Shown: positions 49,787-59,278, counted from the first letter of the stretch. The stretch is DNA of 64,000 nt from UBA6055 sp965203755 (GCA_965203755.1 OZ241910.1:2914001-2978000), one strand, 5' to 3'. A program made the numbers and translations. Notes: generated by a model from the letters alone, not told the origin.

Positions 49787-50682
49787 TGACCGCGAAATCC
49801 AAGCCGATTCTGCTGGATGGCGGGATGGGGCAGGAGATTGTCAATCGGGGCGGCAAGGGCGCTTATGGCGAATGGGCAGTCGCCGCCCTGTACGAAAATC
49901 CCGGTATGGTGCGGGCGATTCACCGCGACTACATTCGCGCCGGCGCCGACGTTATCACGACAAATACTTATAGCGTCACCCGCGCCCGGCTCGCCCACGT
50001 CGCTATGGAAAACCGCTTTGAAGGATTGGTTCGGGCGGCGGGGGAGCTTGCTGTTCAGGCGTGTTCAGCCGGTGGCCGGCATATTCGGATTGCGGCCTGT
50101 CTGCCGCCGCTTGAAGCCAGCTATGTGGCTGAATTCGCGCTTTCCTTTGCCGAGATGGTCGCGCAGTATCGCGAGTTAATGTCCTTGCTTGATCCCTATG
50201 TCGATGTCTATCTGGGCGAAACCCTGTCCACCAGCCAGGAAGCGCGCGCCGTATTAACGGCTGCCCAAGGACGGGACAAACCGGTTTGGCTGTCGTGGAC
50301 GCTGCAAGACCACGGCTCAAGCGCCCTGCGCGGCGGCGAAAGCCTGTCCGATGCGCTGGCAAGCCTCCAAGATGGTCTGCCCGATGCCATGCTCATCAAC
50401 TGCTGCACACCCGACAGCATCGACAGCGCCTTGCCGCTGCTGCGCGCAAGCGGGCTGCCCTTTGGCGGCTATGCCAACGGCTTCGTCGAAATTCCCGATG
50501 AGTGGGACGACCGCGGCGGTGTGGCGCAGCTTCAGACGCGCGCCGATCTGTCGCCGCCGGTTTATGCCCGACATGCCCAGGATTGGCTTGCCGCCGGCGC
50601 CGCGATTGTTGGCGGCTGCTGTGAGGTCGGCCCCGCCCATATTTCCCGTCTGCGGCAGCTGCTTGACGACTGGCGCGACTAA
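49786..50682 (+). CDS. homocysteine S-methyltransferase family protein
   Basis: 298 aa. Starts PILLDGGMGQEIVNRGG; zinc ligands are Cys in MLINCCTPDSID and the GGCCEVGPAHI pair. Transfers a methyl group to homocysteine or a related thiol from S-methylmethionine or a betaine-type donor; the donor cannot be told. Coupled to the upstream dehydrogenase and 12 bp ahead of the SDR gene. Not linked to the metB riboswitch region. Confidence 0.88.
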   Translation: MTAKSKPILLDGGMGQEIVNRGGKGAYGEWAVAALYENPGMVRAIHRDYIRAGADVITTNTYSVTRARLAHVAMENRFEGLVRAAGELAVQACSAGGRHIRIAACLPPLEASYVAEFALSFAEMVAQYRELMSLLDPYVDVYLGETLSTSQEARAVLTAAQGRDKPVWLSWTLQDHGSSALRGGESLSDALASLQDGLPDAMLINCCTPDSIDSALPLLRASGLPFGGYANGFVEIPDEWDDRGGVAQLQTRADLSPPVYARHAQDWLAAGAAIVGGCCEVGPAHISRLRQLLDDWRD

Positions 50683-50694
50683 GGAGGCGAGCCA

Positions 50695-51396
50695 ATGACA
50701 GACAAGCGGGCGGTGATTACCGGCGCCGGGCAGGGTATGGGACGCGCCATTGCCCTCAAGTTCGCCGCCGATGGCATTCATACCGCGCTGGTCGGCAAGA
50801 CCGAATCGAAACTGCAGGCCGTCGCCAAAGAGATCAGCGATTTTGACGGCGAGGCAGCCGTCCATGCCTTGGATGTGACCGATGACGCCGCCCTTGCCGG
50901 TTTAGGTCAGTCGCTGGCTGGCAGCCGCGTCGATATGCTTATTAACTGCGCCGGCGACTGGCTCATCGAATCGCTGCAAAACACCAGCAGCGAGCAGCTT
51001 GACCACATCCTGAACGTGAATTTGCGGGCGCCCTTTGTTTTGTCGCGTACCTTGCTTAGCCATCTGCGCCAAAGCGACAATGCCAGCATCATCAATATCG
51101 GTTCTCTGGTGACAGCTATCTCGGTGCCGTCGGTGAGCGCCTATACGGCCGCAAAAGCGGGCTTGCGCGGCTTGACCGGCGCGCTGGCTGCCGAACTCAA
51201 GCCGGATTTGATCCGCGTGGTGATGATTTCGCCGGGGCCGGCGGATACGCCTATGCGCGCCGCCGCTTCGCCCGGCATCGACAAAGCGATTCTGGTGCAG
51301 CCCGAAACCATTGCCGATATGGTGTATGCGCTGGTCACGCTGCCGCGCGGCATCAGCGCCAGTGATTTTGTCCTGTATTCAATGCGCTGGGGCTGA
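50695..51396 (+). CDS. short-chain dehydrogenase/reductase
   Basis: 233 aa. Nucleotide-binding ITGAGQGMGRAIALKFA, NCAGDWL, Ser in INIGSLVTAIS and YTAAKAGLRG (YxxxK). NAD(P)-dependent reduction or oxidation of an unknown alcohol/ketone. The SD GGAGGCGAG precedes ATG 50695. Third gene of the operon; the downstream DNA methyltransferase converges 3 bp away. Confidence 0.9.
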   Translation: MTDKRAVITGAGQGMGRAIALKFAADGIHTALVGKTESKLQAVAKEISDFDGEAAVHALDVTDDAALAGLGQSLAGSRVDMLINCAGDWLIESLQNTSSEQLDHILNVNLRAPFVLSRTLLSHLRQSDNASIINIGSLVTAISVPSVSAYTAAKAGLRGLTGALAAELKPDLIRVVMISPGPADTPMRAAASPGIDKAILVQPETIADMVYALVTLPRGISASDFVLYSMRWG

Positions 51397-51399
51397 TAT

Positions 51400-54363
51400 T
51401 CAGGATTTCTTGCTGCCGCGGATGGACGGCTCGCGGCACAGCTTTTGCCGCAGGATATCCAAAGGGCCGCCGGCCGCAAGAATCGAATCATCCAGCCCCA
51501 GCACAGCCCCATAGAAACGCCGATCCAAAGTTTTCCGGTTTTCATCGCGGTCTAACTCATGCAGCGGCCGCAAGGGCAGCTGATTCATTTCATCAAAGAG
51601 CCGCGCCGCCGCCGCCAGCTGCGCTTCGTCCAGCGCGGTTACGTCCAGGATGGGCAAGGTTTGCAGCGTGGTTTTGGTAAGTATGCCGCGGCCGGGCTGT
51701 GGTTTGGACGAATGCCACCAATACATCAGCAGTCCAAGCGTTGTGTTTGCCCATAACACCAAAGCCTTCTCATGCGCGGCTTCGGGCAGCTGGATCGATA
51801 TCCAGGCGGCCCCGCCGATGGTTTTGCGCTTGGTGAACTGCATCGCCGTTGATTGACTGTTGAAGCGAAAAGCTAAATTGGAATGACAGTGCGATGCTGT
51901 TAAGAAGACTTGCTCCGTTTTCTTCTCGATAGCCGCTTGCTCCGATGCAGAAGAGACGTTATGCGGAACTCCTTCACGGTCAGCCTCAAACATCATGGTT
52001 CGCTCTCTGCTGGCTTTATGGGCCCACAAAATCGGGTATGTTGGCACACTGTTAGCTTTCAGTGGCCTTAACTCAAATGGGCCTCGCATCGTTCCGTCGG
52101 GATTTTTTCCATTCACATCTCTATGAATCGGTCCAATTTTGCCTATTTGTCTAACAGAAGTTATTGGTATCTTCACAATATCTTTTCGGAGTTGAGTTGG
52201 CAGCCAGATGAGGCTTTTATTCACCAGTTGATAGGCGCTTTGGGCAAGAGAAAGATCAGCAACGCGCGCCAGTTTCCAACTGCCGGCCGGTGGCAGGGGC
52301 GCGTCAATCATTTGCCCAACAATTTCATTGCCGAAGTAAATGACCTCGCCGCCCACCGGACCATCTTCCAGCCGCCTAAACGTCTTGTTCTTCATCAACT
52401 GGCGGATTCGCCGGGCGACCTCAATGCCGTAGATGGGGTAGTCCGGCGCTTCGTTAAGCGTGACAAAGACGGCTCGCGTTTGTCGGTGGCCGTTACGCCG
52501 GCCGATGACCAGGCATTCGCCCATGCCAGTATCGGCCGAAAAGGATAGCCCGGTGCCGTTTGTACCCAAAATCGATATCAAAATAAGCTCATTATAAGCC
52601 CCAGCCAGCTGCGCTCGACATTTTTCCCATGATGAGCCAGTTAAGAGGGTGACCGGCATCACCAGCGCCAGCATCCCGCCAACCCTTAGCTTTCTATCGG
52701 CAAGCGCCATAAAGGTCGATGCCTCGCCGGCATTGCCGTGGGCCATCGTGCCGCGCGTCAGCTGCCTGGCGGCTTTGGCCATCGCCTTCTGTTCGGCGGC
52801 GCTGGAGCCAAAAGCCGCGAATACAGGATTGGGAATTTCAGCGTGCTGTCCTTCGTGATTGGTCGCCCGCGTAAAAGGCGGATTCATAATCACCATATCA
52901 AAAGAGCCATGCGGCACAAACCGCCAGGTATCCTTTTTGGCTTCGCCGCCGCCTTCCAGCGCTTTGGCAGTGACCTGCGAGCCTTCCAGCAGCGCCATGT
53001 CTTTCAATAAATCAATCGAGCCGAGGGCGATCTTGCCATCATCCTGAAGACCGTAGGGCTGGGTAAATATCGCGCTGCCTTCATACGTAATCTGTGGATG
53101 CGCCCCGGACAGCATCGAGGCGGTAAGATGAGTCGCCGCCGGCAGAATGTCACAGCCCACCAAGGCCCTTTCCATCATCGCGGCATGGATTTTGGCCGAA
53201 TCGCCGCCATGCAGTTCATGCAGCTGGCTGATTCGCTGATATGCCGTCGACAGCAGCGTCCCCGTTCCACAGGCGAAATCAGCGATACGCAGCACCTTGA
53301 CATCCTCTGGTTTCCCCCAGTCACCGTCAGCGAGCAGAGTCTCGGCATCAACCGCCAAGCCAACCAGCAAAGCGGCTGAAGCCGGAGTGGTGTAAAACGC
53401 GGCTAGGAACTTTCTATCGGCAATCAATCTTTGAAAGACGGCCCCGGTCAAGTCGTGCGACCACATAAGGCTTTGCGTGGCCAGTTTTTGCGCCGTTCTG
53501 GTCAACTGGCCGATGAGATCGCTACTCCTAATAGTAGGCATCGCCTCCAGAATGCGCCGCGAGATATCGAATATAGACCAGTAATTCACTTTTAAGATCT
53601 TCTGCCACTCTAACAGTATGTCTGATTTGTTAAAGCTGGCTGATCCTCGCAGTTCGTCAAGCGAGCGGACTTCCGCCAAGCCGCCCGGCCCGTTCGCCAA
53701 ATGCTCATGAAACATGAGCGCGTTGGCCAAGATAGCGGCCGCCATTCGACGAGTCTGCGGGCCGTCCTGCTGATGCAGCGCGGCGGCGATTTTCTGCATA
53801 GCCGCTGGATGATTGGCCGCCATTTCTTCCAGCCATGCCGCCGCCCGCTGGACTCCGATTTCCAGTTGATTGGCGGCTTCATCGATCAGCGATGGCGGAA
53901 CCGATGCCGACTGAACCAGCAGCGAAAGATCGTTGAGATTTCCCGAAATCCAGCCGCTTTGCGGATGACGTCTGTAATTCTCACGGCTTTTGCCGGTGTA
54001 AAGGGCGAACTCAAGGTCATTCGCCTTTTTAATCGCTTCCTTGAGTCGGCGGCCTTGCGCTTCCCGAAATCGCTGTGGCAGTCGAATGGCAATCGACGAC
54101 AGTATCTTGCTGCTGTATTCGCCGAGCGTTTCGCCCAATCTCGACAGCGCTTCGGCTTCGACCGTTAGCGCCGGCAGCACTTCGGTTTCGATAATGACAG
54201 CGGCGGCATGCGGCTCGGCGACCAATATATCGGGACGGGAGCGTGATCCAGCAAACAGCTGCGTGGTTTCAGATCGTATGACCTGCGGCCCGCGCCAGGC
54301 GTAACGCGTGCCCCGCAGCAGCCCCGCCAGCGCATCGTTAATGGTATGTTCTGTTGTCGCCAT
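51400..54363 (-). CDS. large N-6 adenine DNA methyltransferase, possible restriction-modification fusion
   Basis: 987 aa. Central class I methyltransferase: motif I ADFACGTGTLL (about 361-371) and catalytic NPPF (494-497), preceded by FYTTPASAALLV. The N-terminal 100 residues contain SRPDILVAEPHAAAVIIETE, which could be a degenerate PD-(D/E)xK nuclease core (D45, E59, E61). About 400 residues after the catalytic domain are the likely target recognition region. It may be a type IIG-like enzyme, a phage-defence methylase, or a solitary modifier; no separate nuclease or specificity gene adjoins. ATG 54363 with GGAG about 11 nt upstream. Confidence 0.85.
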   Translation of the reverse strand: MATTEHTINDALAGLLRGTRYAWRGPQVIRSETTQLFAGSRSRPDILVAEPHAAAVIIETEVLPALTVEAEALSRLGETLGEYSSKILSSIAIRLPQRFREAQGRRLKEAIKKANDLEFALYTGKSRENYRRHPQSGWISGNLNDLSLLVQSASVPPSLIDEAANQLEIGVQRAAAWLEEMAANHPAAMQKIAAALHQQDGPQTRRMAAAILANALMFHEHLANGPGGLAEVRSLDELRGSASFNKSDILLEWQKILKVNYWSIFDISRRILEAMPTIRSSDLIGQLTRTAQKLATQSLMWSHDLTGAVFQRLIADRKFLAAFYTTPASAALLVGLAVDAETLLADGDWGKPEDVKVLRIADFACGTGTLLSTAYQRISQLHELHGGDSAKIHAAMMERALVGCDILPAATHLTASMLSGAHPQITYEGSAIFTQPYGLQDDGKIALGSIDLLKDMALLEGSQVTAKALEGGGEAKKDTWRFVPHGSFDMVIMNPPFTRATNHEGQHAEIPNPVFAAFGSSAAEQKAMAKAARQLTRGTMAHGNAGEASTFMALADRKLRVGGMLALVMPVTLLTGSSWEKCRAQLAGAYNELILISILGTNGTGLSFSADTGMGECLVIGRRNGHRQTRAVFVTLNEAPDYPIYGIEVARRIRQLMKNKTFRRLEDGPVGGEVIYFGNEIVGQMIDAPLPPAGSWKLARVADLSLAQSAYQLVNKSLIWLPTQLRKDIVKIPITSVRQIGKIGPIHRDVNGKNPDGTMRGPFELRPLKANSVPTYPILWAHKASRERTMMFEADREGVPHNVSSASEQAAIEKKTEQVFLTASHCHSNLAFRFNSQSTAMQFTKRKTIGGAAWISIQLPEAAHEKALVLWANTTLGLLMYWWHSSKPQPGRGILTKTTLQTLPILDVTALDEAQLAAAARLFDEMNQLPLRPLHELDRDENRKTLDRRFYGAVLGLDDSILAAGGPLDILRQKLCREPSIRGSKKS

Positions 54364-54455
54364 AGCGGCATACTCCACAGTGATTCCCGGACAAATGTAT
54401 TTTACATGATTATGCCAATTCGATAAAGCGGCATCGTGCAATGCAAACGCGGGTC

Positions 54456-54464
54456 TGCTATAAT
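54456..54464 (+). promoter_or_regulatory. extended -10 promoter (TGCTATAAT)
   Basis: TGC followed by a perfect TATAAT, 33 bp before ATG 54498. The poor -35 (GTGCAA) is offset by the extended TGn element. Confidence 0.55.
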
Positions 54465-54497
54465 CGCGCCGTGTTTTCGTCTGACTTGAGACCATCT

Positions 54498-55763
54498 ATG
54501 CGTATTTTGTATTTCTGCTTGTTCTTGTCGCTGCTTGCGCTGCCTGCCGCGGCGCAAAATCTGCCTTACGATGGCATCAATCCCCTGACCGGGCTTGCGG
54601 TTGAAGCGCCGCAGAATCTTAACCGCCGCCCGGTTATCGTCAAAATCATCAACTCGCCGCCGGAAACCCGACAGCTTCAGCGCGGTCTGCTGGCGGCTGA
54701 TATTGTCTGGGAGGTGCTGCTTTCGGGCGGCATTACGCGCTTCGCGGCGGTGTATCTGTCAAATGACCCGGTAAAAGTAGGCCCGATACGCAGCGCCCGC
54801 CTGGCTGATTTCAGCCTGCTCCGCAATTACAAGGGGCTGCTGGTGTCATCGGGCATGTCGATTGGCACTGAAGAAGCCATGTTCCAGCAGGGGGATATTT
54901 TCCCCTACAACATCTCCGGCGCGGGGCCCTGTCCGGCGCTGTGCCGCGACCCATTAAGCATTAGTGGAAGGCTGGAATACAGCCTGTTTGGCAACCTGCC
55001 GGCTCTGCGTCAGCTGGCTGAAGACCGGGGACGCAGCACCGGCCCTCAAACTATCCGCGGCATGGTCTTCGACGCCGTTTCACCCCATCTTGACGTGCCC
55101 ATTTATCACTTCGGGATTCGATACATCAGTACCGAGGTCAAATGGGAGTGGGACAGTCAGGCAAGGCTGTGGCTGCGCTCGCAAGACGGGATGGCGCATA
55201 TAGACGCCCAAAGCAATCAGCAAATTTCAGCCCATAATGTCGTCATTCTGGAAGCCCCTCACAATGAACAGCCCCTGGTCTACGAAAATTATTGGGGATC
55301 CGCCAACTATGCCTTTGATGTTCCCTTGCTTGGGAGCGGCCGCGCGCTTTTGTTCCGCGACGGCGAGTATGTCGATGGGTATTGGCGCCGCGACCACTCC
55401 CATGACGAAATGCGCTTCTTTGATACCAGCGACATCGAATTTGTTTTCTCGCCGGGCAGGACTTTTTTTAATCTTGCGCCGCGCTGGGCTGGGCGCTATC
55501 AACTCTGGTTTTCACATCGGCTGCCGCTGCCCGGCATGATCAACGCTGATAACGTCAATATCCGCACGGGGCCCTCGCTGAACTTCAGGATAGTCAATTA
55601 CAAGTTCACTGGAGATCGTGTTGAATTGCAGGGACGCAACAATCAGGGCAGCTGGCTGCAATTTGTCGAGGCCGGCGAACTTTTGTGGATATGGCGCGGT
55701 CTGGTGGATGTGCAGGGCGATGTGATGACCCTGCCGATTGCGCGCCCGACGATTGAAGGCTAG
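54498..55763 (+). CDS. exported DUF3048 (YerB-like) protein with SH3-like C-terminus
   Basis: 421 aa. Signal peptide (ILYFCLFLSLLALPAAAQ). DUF3048 signature: NRRPVIVKIINSPPETRQLQ, ADIVWEVLLSGGITRFAAVY, VGPIRSARLADFSLL. After about residue 340 an SH3b-like domain with NADNVNIRTGPSLNFRIV follows, normally a cell-wall binding fold. Likely a lipid- or wall-associated extracytoplasmic protein of unknown activity. Divergent from the DNA methyltransferase. Confidence 0.85.
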   Translation: MRILYFCLFLSLLALPAAAQNLPYDGINPLTGLAVEAPQNLNRRPVIVKIINSPPETRQLQRGLLAADIVWEVLLSGGITRFAAVYLSNDPVKVGPIRSARLADFSLLRNYKGLLVSSGMSIGTEEAMFQQGDIFPYNISGAGPCPALCRDPLSISGRLEYSLFGNLPALRQLAEDRGRSTGPQTIRGMVFDAVSPHLDVPIYHFGIRYISTEVKWEWDSQARLWLRSQDGMAHIDAQSNQQISAHNVVILEAPHNEQPLVYENYWGSANYAFDVPLLGSGRALLFRDGEYVDGYWRRDHSHDEMRFFDTSDIEFVFSPGRTFFNLAPRWAGRYQLWFSHRLPLPGMINADNVNIRTGPSLNFRIVNYKFTGDRVELQGRNNQGSWLQFVEAGELLWIWRGLVDVQGDVMTLPIARPTIEG

Positions 55764-55803
55764 AATCGCTTTTATGCCCATGTTGATGCCGCAATACTTT
55801 CTT

Positions 55804-55811
55804 TATACTTG
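55804..55811 (+). promoter_or_regulatory. putative -10 element of msrB (TATACTTG)
   Basis: TATACT plus TG, 45 bp before ATG 55855. A TTGATG lies 15 nt upstream, shorter than the ideal spacing. Same octamer as before iscX and mrp. Confidence 0.4.
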
Positions 55812-55854
55812 CCTGATAGCAGGCTTGTCTATGTAAAGGAAAGGCTAACCCAAG

Positions 55855-56256
55855 ATGGCAGGAAAAATTGTGAAATCCAACGAAGAATGGCGGCGGGAAC
55901 TAAGCCCGGATCAGTTTGCCATATTGCGTCAGCAGGCGACCGAACGTCCCTTTAGCGGCAAATATGTTCATGCCAAGGCCGCCGGGGTATATGCCTGCGC
56001 GGCTTGCGGTCAGGAACTGTTTTCATCCGCGGCTAAATATAATTCGCATAGCGGCTGGCCCAGCTTTTGGGATGTCATCGACAAGGGCAAGGTTGACCTG
56101 CTGGAAGACAGCAGCCATGGCATGCGCCGCATTGAAGTGACTTGCAGTCGCTGTGATTCGCACCTCGGGCATGTCTTTGATGACGGTCCCGGCGACAAAA
56201 CCGGCCTGCGCTACTGCATCAATTCATTGGCGCTTGACCTGAAAGAAACGGAATAA
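55855..56256 (+). CDS. msrB: peptide methionine (R)-S-oxide reductase
   Basis: 133 aa. Reduces methionine-R-sulfoxide in proteins. Zinc cysteines CAACGQ and CSRCDSHLGHVF; catalytic Cys in GLRYCINSLAL; NSHSGWPSFWDV lines the substrate site. All key residues are present and it is a true Cys form, not Sec. AAAGGAAAGG lies upstream. The thioesterase gene follows 20 bp later. Confidence 0.95.
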   Translation: MAGKIVKSNEEWRRELSPDQFAILRQQATERPFSGKYVHAKAAGVYACAACGQELFSSAAKYNSHSGWPSFWDVIDKGKVDLLEDSSHGMRRIEVTCSRCDSHLGHVFDDGPGDKTGLRYCINSLALDLKETE

Positions 56257-56276
56257 GCACAGGCGGCTGATGCAAG

Positions 56277-56726
56277 ATGGCTGGCAGGGAGCCGAAACAA
56301 GAACGCCGCGAGCATTATAAGCATCGCCGCCGGATTCCCACGCGCTGGCGCGATAACGATGTCTATCATCATATCAACAACGTCATCTATTACGAGTTTT
56401 TCGATACCGTCATCAATGGCTATCTGATGGAGCGGGGCGGACTGGATTACCGCGCCGGCAAATCAGTCGGCTTGGCAGTCGAAACCCACTGCCAGTTCCT
56501 CAAACCGGTTCGTTTTCCGGCGATGGTGGATGCCTGCCTGCGAGTCGGTCAGCTTGGCAATTCCAGTGTGCGCTATGAGATCGGCATCTTCACAGCCGGC
56601 GACGACGAAGCGGCCGCCGTCGGTTATTTTGTTCATGTCTTTGTCAATCGCCGTACTCATAAACCGACGCGCATTAAGGGGCAGCTGCGGCGAGCGATGA
56701 AAGCCCTGCAAGTCAATACAGCATAA
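56277..56726 (+). CDS. acyl-CoA thioesterase, hotdog fold (4HBT)
   Basis: 149 aa. RWRDNDVYHHINNVIYYEFF carries the catalytic Asp and His/Asn of the 4-hydroxybenzoyl-CoA thioesterase family. Hydrolyses an acyl-CoA, substrate unknown. Co-directional with msrB; converges with the liv operon 19 bp away. Confidence 0.85.
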   Translation: MAGREPKQERREHYKHRRRIPTRWRDNDVYHHINNVIYYEFFDTVINGYLMERGGLDYRAGKSVGLAVETHCQFLKPVRFPAMVDACLRVGQLGNSSVRYEIGIFTAGDDEAAAVGYFVHVFVNRRTHKPTRIKGQLRRAMKALQVNTA

Positions 56727-56745
56727 GGACGCCGCTTGCGGCGGT

Positions 56746-57462
56746 TCAATGGACGCCGAGATAGCCCTTGATTGTCTCCTCGTCCTGGAGGCAGGCTTCT
56801 GCTGCGCCTTCAAATGCCAGCCGTCCCTCGCGCAGAATAAAGGCATAATCGCAGTATTGCAGAACGCGGCGCGCATTTTGTTCGACGACCACCAACGCGA
56901 TGCCTTGCTGGCTTAGAGTCTGCAAATCGCGAAACACCTCGCCGGCAATCACTGGCGCCAACCCGGCACTTGGTTCATCCAGCAGCATCATTTTGGGACG
57001 GCCAAGCCAGGCAATCGCAATCGCCACCATCTGACGTTCGCCGCCGCTAAGCTGCCCGGCTTTCTGACGTCTGCGCCGCGTCAGAATGGGAAACAACGCT
57101 TGCACTTCATCCAGGGCGGCTTGCCGTTCAGCACGGCTGAAATGCCGCAAAGCCAACTGCAAATTCTCCAGCACGGTCAACTCGGTGAATACATTGTCTC
57201 GCTGCGGTACATAGGCGATCCCCAGCTTGGAAATCTCTTCCGTCCGCACCCCAATCAATTCCCGTCCGTCCAGCTGAATCGACCCGCCAAAAATGCTGGT
57301 GATGCCCATAATCGACTTCAGCAACGTACTCTTGCCCGAACCGTTGGGTCCCAGCAGAGCCATGAACTGCTTGTCGGCAAATGTCAGGCTGATGTTCTGC
57401 AAAATTTCCAATTTGCCATAACCGGCCGTCAGTGATTCGACCCTGATCATCGCACTGGTCAA
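56746..57462 (-). CDS. livF: branched-chain amino-acid ABC transporter ATPase LivF
   Basis: 238 aa. Walker A LLGPNGSGKSTLLKSIMG, signature LSGGERQMVAIAIA, Walker B PKMMLLDEPSAGLAP, H-loop VVEQNARRVLQ. LivF size and motifs. Overlaps livG by 4 nt (ATGA). Last gene of a five-gene transporter operon transcribed leftward from 61502. Confidence 0.93.
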   Translation of the reverse strand: MTSAMIRVESLTAGYGKLEILQNISLTFADKQFMALLGPNGSGKSTLLKSIMGITSIFGGSIQLDGRELIGVRTEEISKLGIAYVPQRDNVFTELTVLENLQLALRHFSRAERQAALDEVQALFPILTRRRRQKAGQLSGGERQMVAIAIAWLGRPKMMLLDEPSAGLAPVIAGEVFRDLQTLSQQGIALVVVEQNARRVLQYCDYAFILREGRLAFEGAAEACLQDEETIKGYLGVH

Positions 57463-58214
57463 TCTCCAAAATAGACTTCGCGCACAGTCTGATGGGCTGC
57501 GATTTCGGCGGCGCTGCCTTCTGCCAGCAAATTGCCGAGGTGCATGACATACACATAATCGACAAAATCCAGCAAAATATCCAGCCGATGCTCAACAATC
57601 AAAAAAGTAATGCCATACACATCGCGCAGGCGGTCAATCTGCCGGAAAATCTCATAAGCCAGTTTTGGCGCCACCCCGGCCGTCGGTTCGTCCAACAGCA
57701 AAAGCCGCGGCTTGCCCATCAAAGCGCGGGCAAGCTCCAGCAGCTTCATCTGTCCGCCCGATAAATCCGAAGCCAGCTGGTCATAATGCGTCAGCAGCTG
57801 CACTTGCTCCAAAATATCGCCGGCCGCTCGGGCATGAGCGGCTTCTTCATCCTGCCAATAACGACGCCAGGGCGCATACCAAGGGCGCTCGCCCTGCTGG
57901 TTCTTCACCGGCAGCAAAACATTATCGAGAGCCGTCATCTTGAAATAAAGCGCCGGGTCTTGATAGCCGCGGGCAATTCCACGCCGAAACACTTGGTCCG
58001 AAGACAAGGCGCTGATGTCGCCGTCATCAAAGACAATTTGTCCGGCGGTCAGGGCGCTGGTGCCGGCAATCAGATGAATCAGGGTACTCTTGCCCGAGCC
58101 ATTGGGCCCAATCAAGCCGACAATCGCCCCAGACGGCACCGTCAGGGAAACATCGTCGACCGCGCGTAAGCCGCCATAGTCCTTGCGTACATTTTTGAGT
58201 TCCAGCAAGGGCAT
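57459..58214 (-). CDS. livG: branched-chain amino-acid ABC transporter ATPase LivG
   Basis: 251 aa. Starts LLELKNVRKDYGGLRAVDDV; Walker A IGPNGSGKSTLIHLIAG, signature LSGGQMKLLELARAL, Walker B PRLLLLDEPTAGVAP and the LivG-type insert before the signature. Forms a heterodimer with LivF under the LivHM channel. Overlaps livM by 1 nt. Confidence 0.93.
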   Translation of the reverse strand: MPLLELKNVRKDYGGLRAVDDVSLTVPSGAIVGLIGPNGSGKSTLIHLIAGTSALTAGQIVFDDGDISALSSDQVFRRGIARGYQDPALYFKMTALDNVLLPVKNQQGERPWYAPWRRYWQDEEAAHARAAGDILEQVQLLTHYDQLASDLSGGQMKLLELARALMGKPRLLLLDEPTAGVAPKLAYEIFRQIDRLRDVYGITFLIVEHRLDILLDFVDYVYVMHLGNLLAEGSAAEIAAHQTVREVYFGD

Positions 58215-59278
58215 CAGCGCTGCCTTTCTCCATCGGAATGACTTCGCAGCGCTTCATGGGCGTGGGTGGTTAAGGAGGATTCCGGCAGCAGACCCTGCGG
58301 TCGGAAGCGCAGCATGAGCAGCAGAATGACGCCGAAGAGAATAAAACGCACATAGTTAAACTCAATCGGAAAGCCGCGCATATTCAGCTGGATGGCGGCC
58401 ACCTGGGTAAAGCGGTCCATGACCGCAATCAGAGCGGCACCCAGCAAAGCGCCGCGATGATTGCCCAAGCCGCCCAGCACTATCATCACCCACACATCCA
58501 ACGTCAGGGTAACGACATAATCATTGGTGTTGACGAAGCCGGTATTCAGCGCAAACAGCACGCCGGCGATGGCGGCGATGACCGAACCAATCAGCATAAC
58601 CTGCGCCCGCGCCAGCGAAATCCCCTTGCCCAGACTGCGCGTTACCGCTTCGTTTTCGCGCAGGCCCTTGAGCATCCGTCCATAAGGCGAGCGAATCAGC
58701 CGTTCACTGTAGCGGTAGGCAATGGCTGCCAAAGCCAGGACCAGCAGCATGAAAAGCACTGCGCTTGCGCGGGCATCATCCAGATAATAGAAAGGTCCGG
58801 CAATGCCGGCAATGCCATTGTGCGAGCAAATCAAGTCATCGGCGCTGCGTACAACAATCCGCACAACCTCGCCGCCGACCAGCAAAACCAATGCCAGATA
58901 CCATTCCTGTTTCAGCCGCAAGGTAACATAAGATATGGCAAAGCCAACCAAGCCGCCGAGGATCGCGGCGGTTACAAAGGTCAGCGCCAGGTTGAGGAAG
59001 CCGGCCAAGGGCTGGGTCGCCATAATCTCAGAGCGTAGCTGCAAGGCGGCGCCCAAGCCGCTGCCGCAGGGATGAATCGGCTCGGCGCCGGCAATCAGGG
59101 GCAGCAGGCGCGTATAAGTTACGCCGGTGACATAAGCGCCGATGGACACAAACAAAGCCTGCCCAAAGTTGGGAACACCGGCAACGCCATACTCCAGATT
59201 GAGGCTGATGGCCATCAGGGAATAAATGCCAAACAGAGTCAAGAGGGCGATGGCGGTGGCTGTAATGTCGATGTTCAT
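58214..59278 (-). CDS. livM: branched-chain amino-acid ABC transporter permease LivM
   Basis: 354 aa, about ten TM helices. SLNLEYGVAGVPNFGQALFV is the characteristic LivM N-terminal motif, and NEAVTRSLGKGISLARAQVM is the EAA-like loop that docks on the ATPases. A Cys-bearing loop (IHPCGSGLG; DDLICSHNGIAG) differs from the common form. Overlaps livH by 4 nt. Confidence 0.93.
   Translation of the reverse strand: MNIDITATAIALLTLFGIYSLMAISLNLEYGVAGVPNFGQALFVSIGAYVTGVTYTRLLPLIAGAEPIHPCGSGLGAALQLRSEIMATQPLAGFLNLALTFVTAAILGGLVGFAISYVTLRLKQEWYLALVLLVGGEVVRIVVRSADDLICSHNGIAGIAGPFYYLDDARASAVLFMLLVLALAAIAYRYSERLIRSPYGRMLKGLRENEAVTRSLGKGISLARAQVMLIGSVIAAIAGVLFALNTGFVNTNDYVVTLTLDVWVMIVLGGLGNHRGALLGAALIAVMDRFTQVAAIQLNMRGFPIEFNYVRFILFGVILLLMLRFRPQGLLPESSLTTHAHEALRSHSDGERQR

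Noticed and set aside
48215..51396. Methionine salvage operon linked to metB
   Set aside because: The methyltransferase here has no SAM riboswitch upstream and its operon partners are dehydrogenases, so a direct link to metB regulation is not supported.
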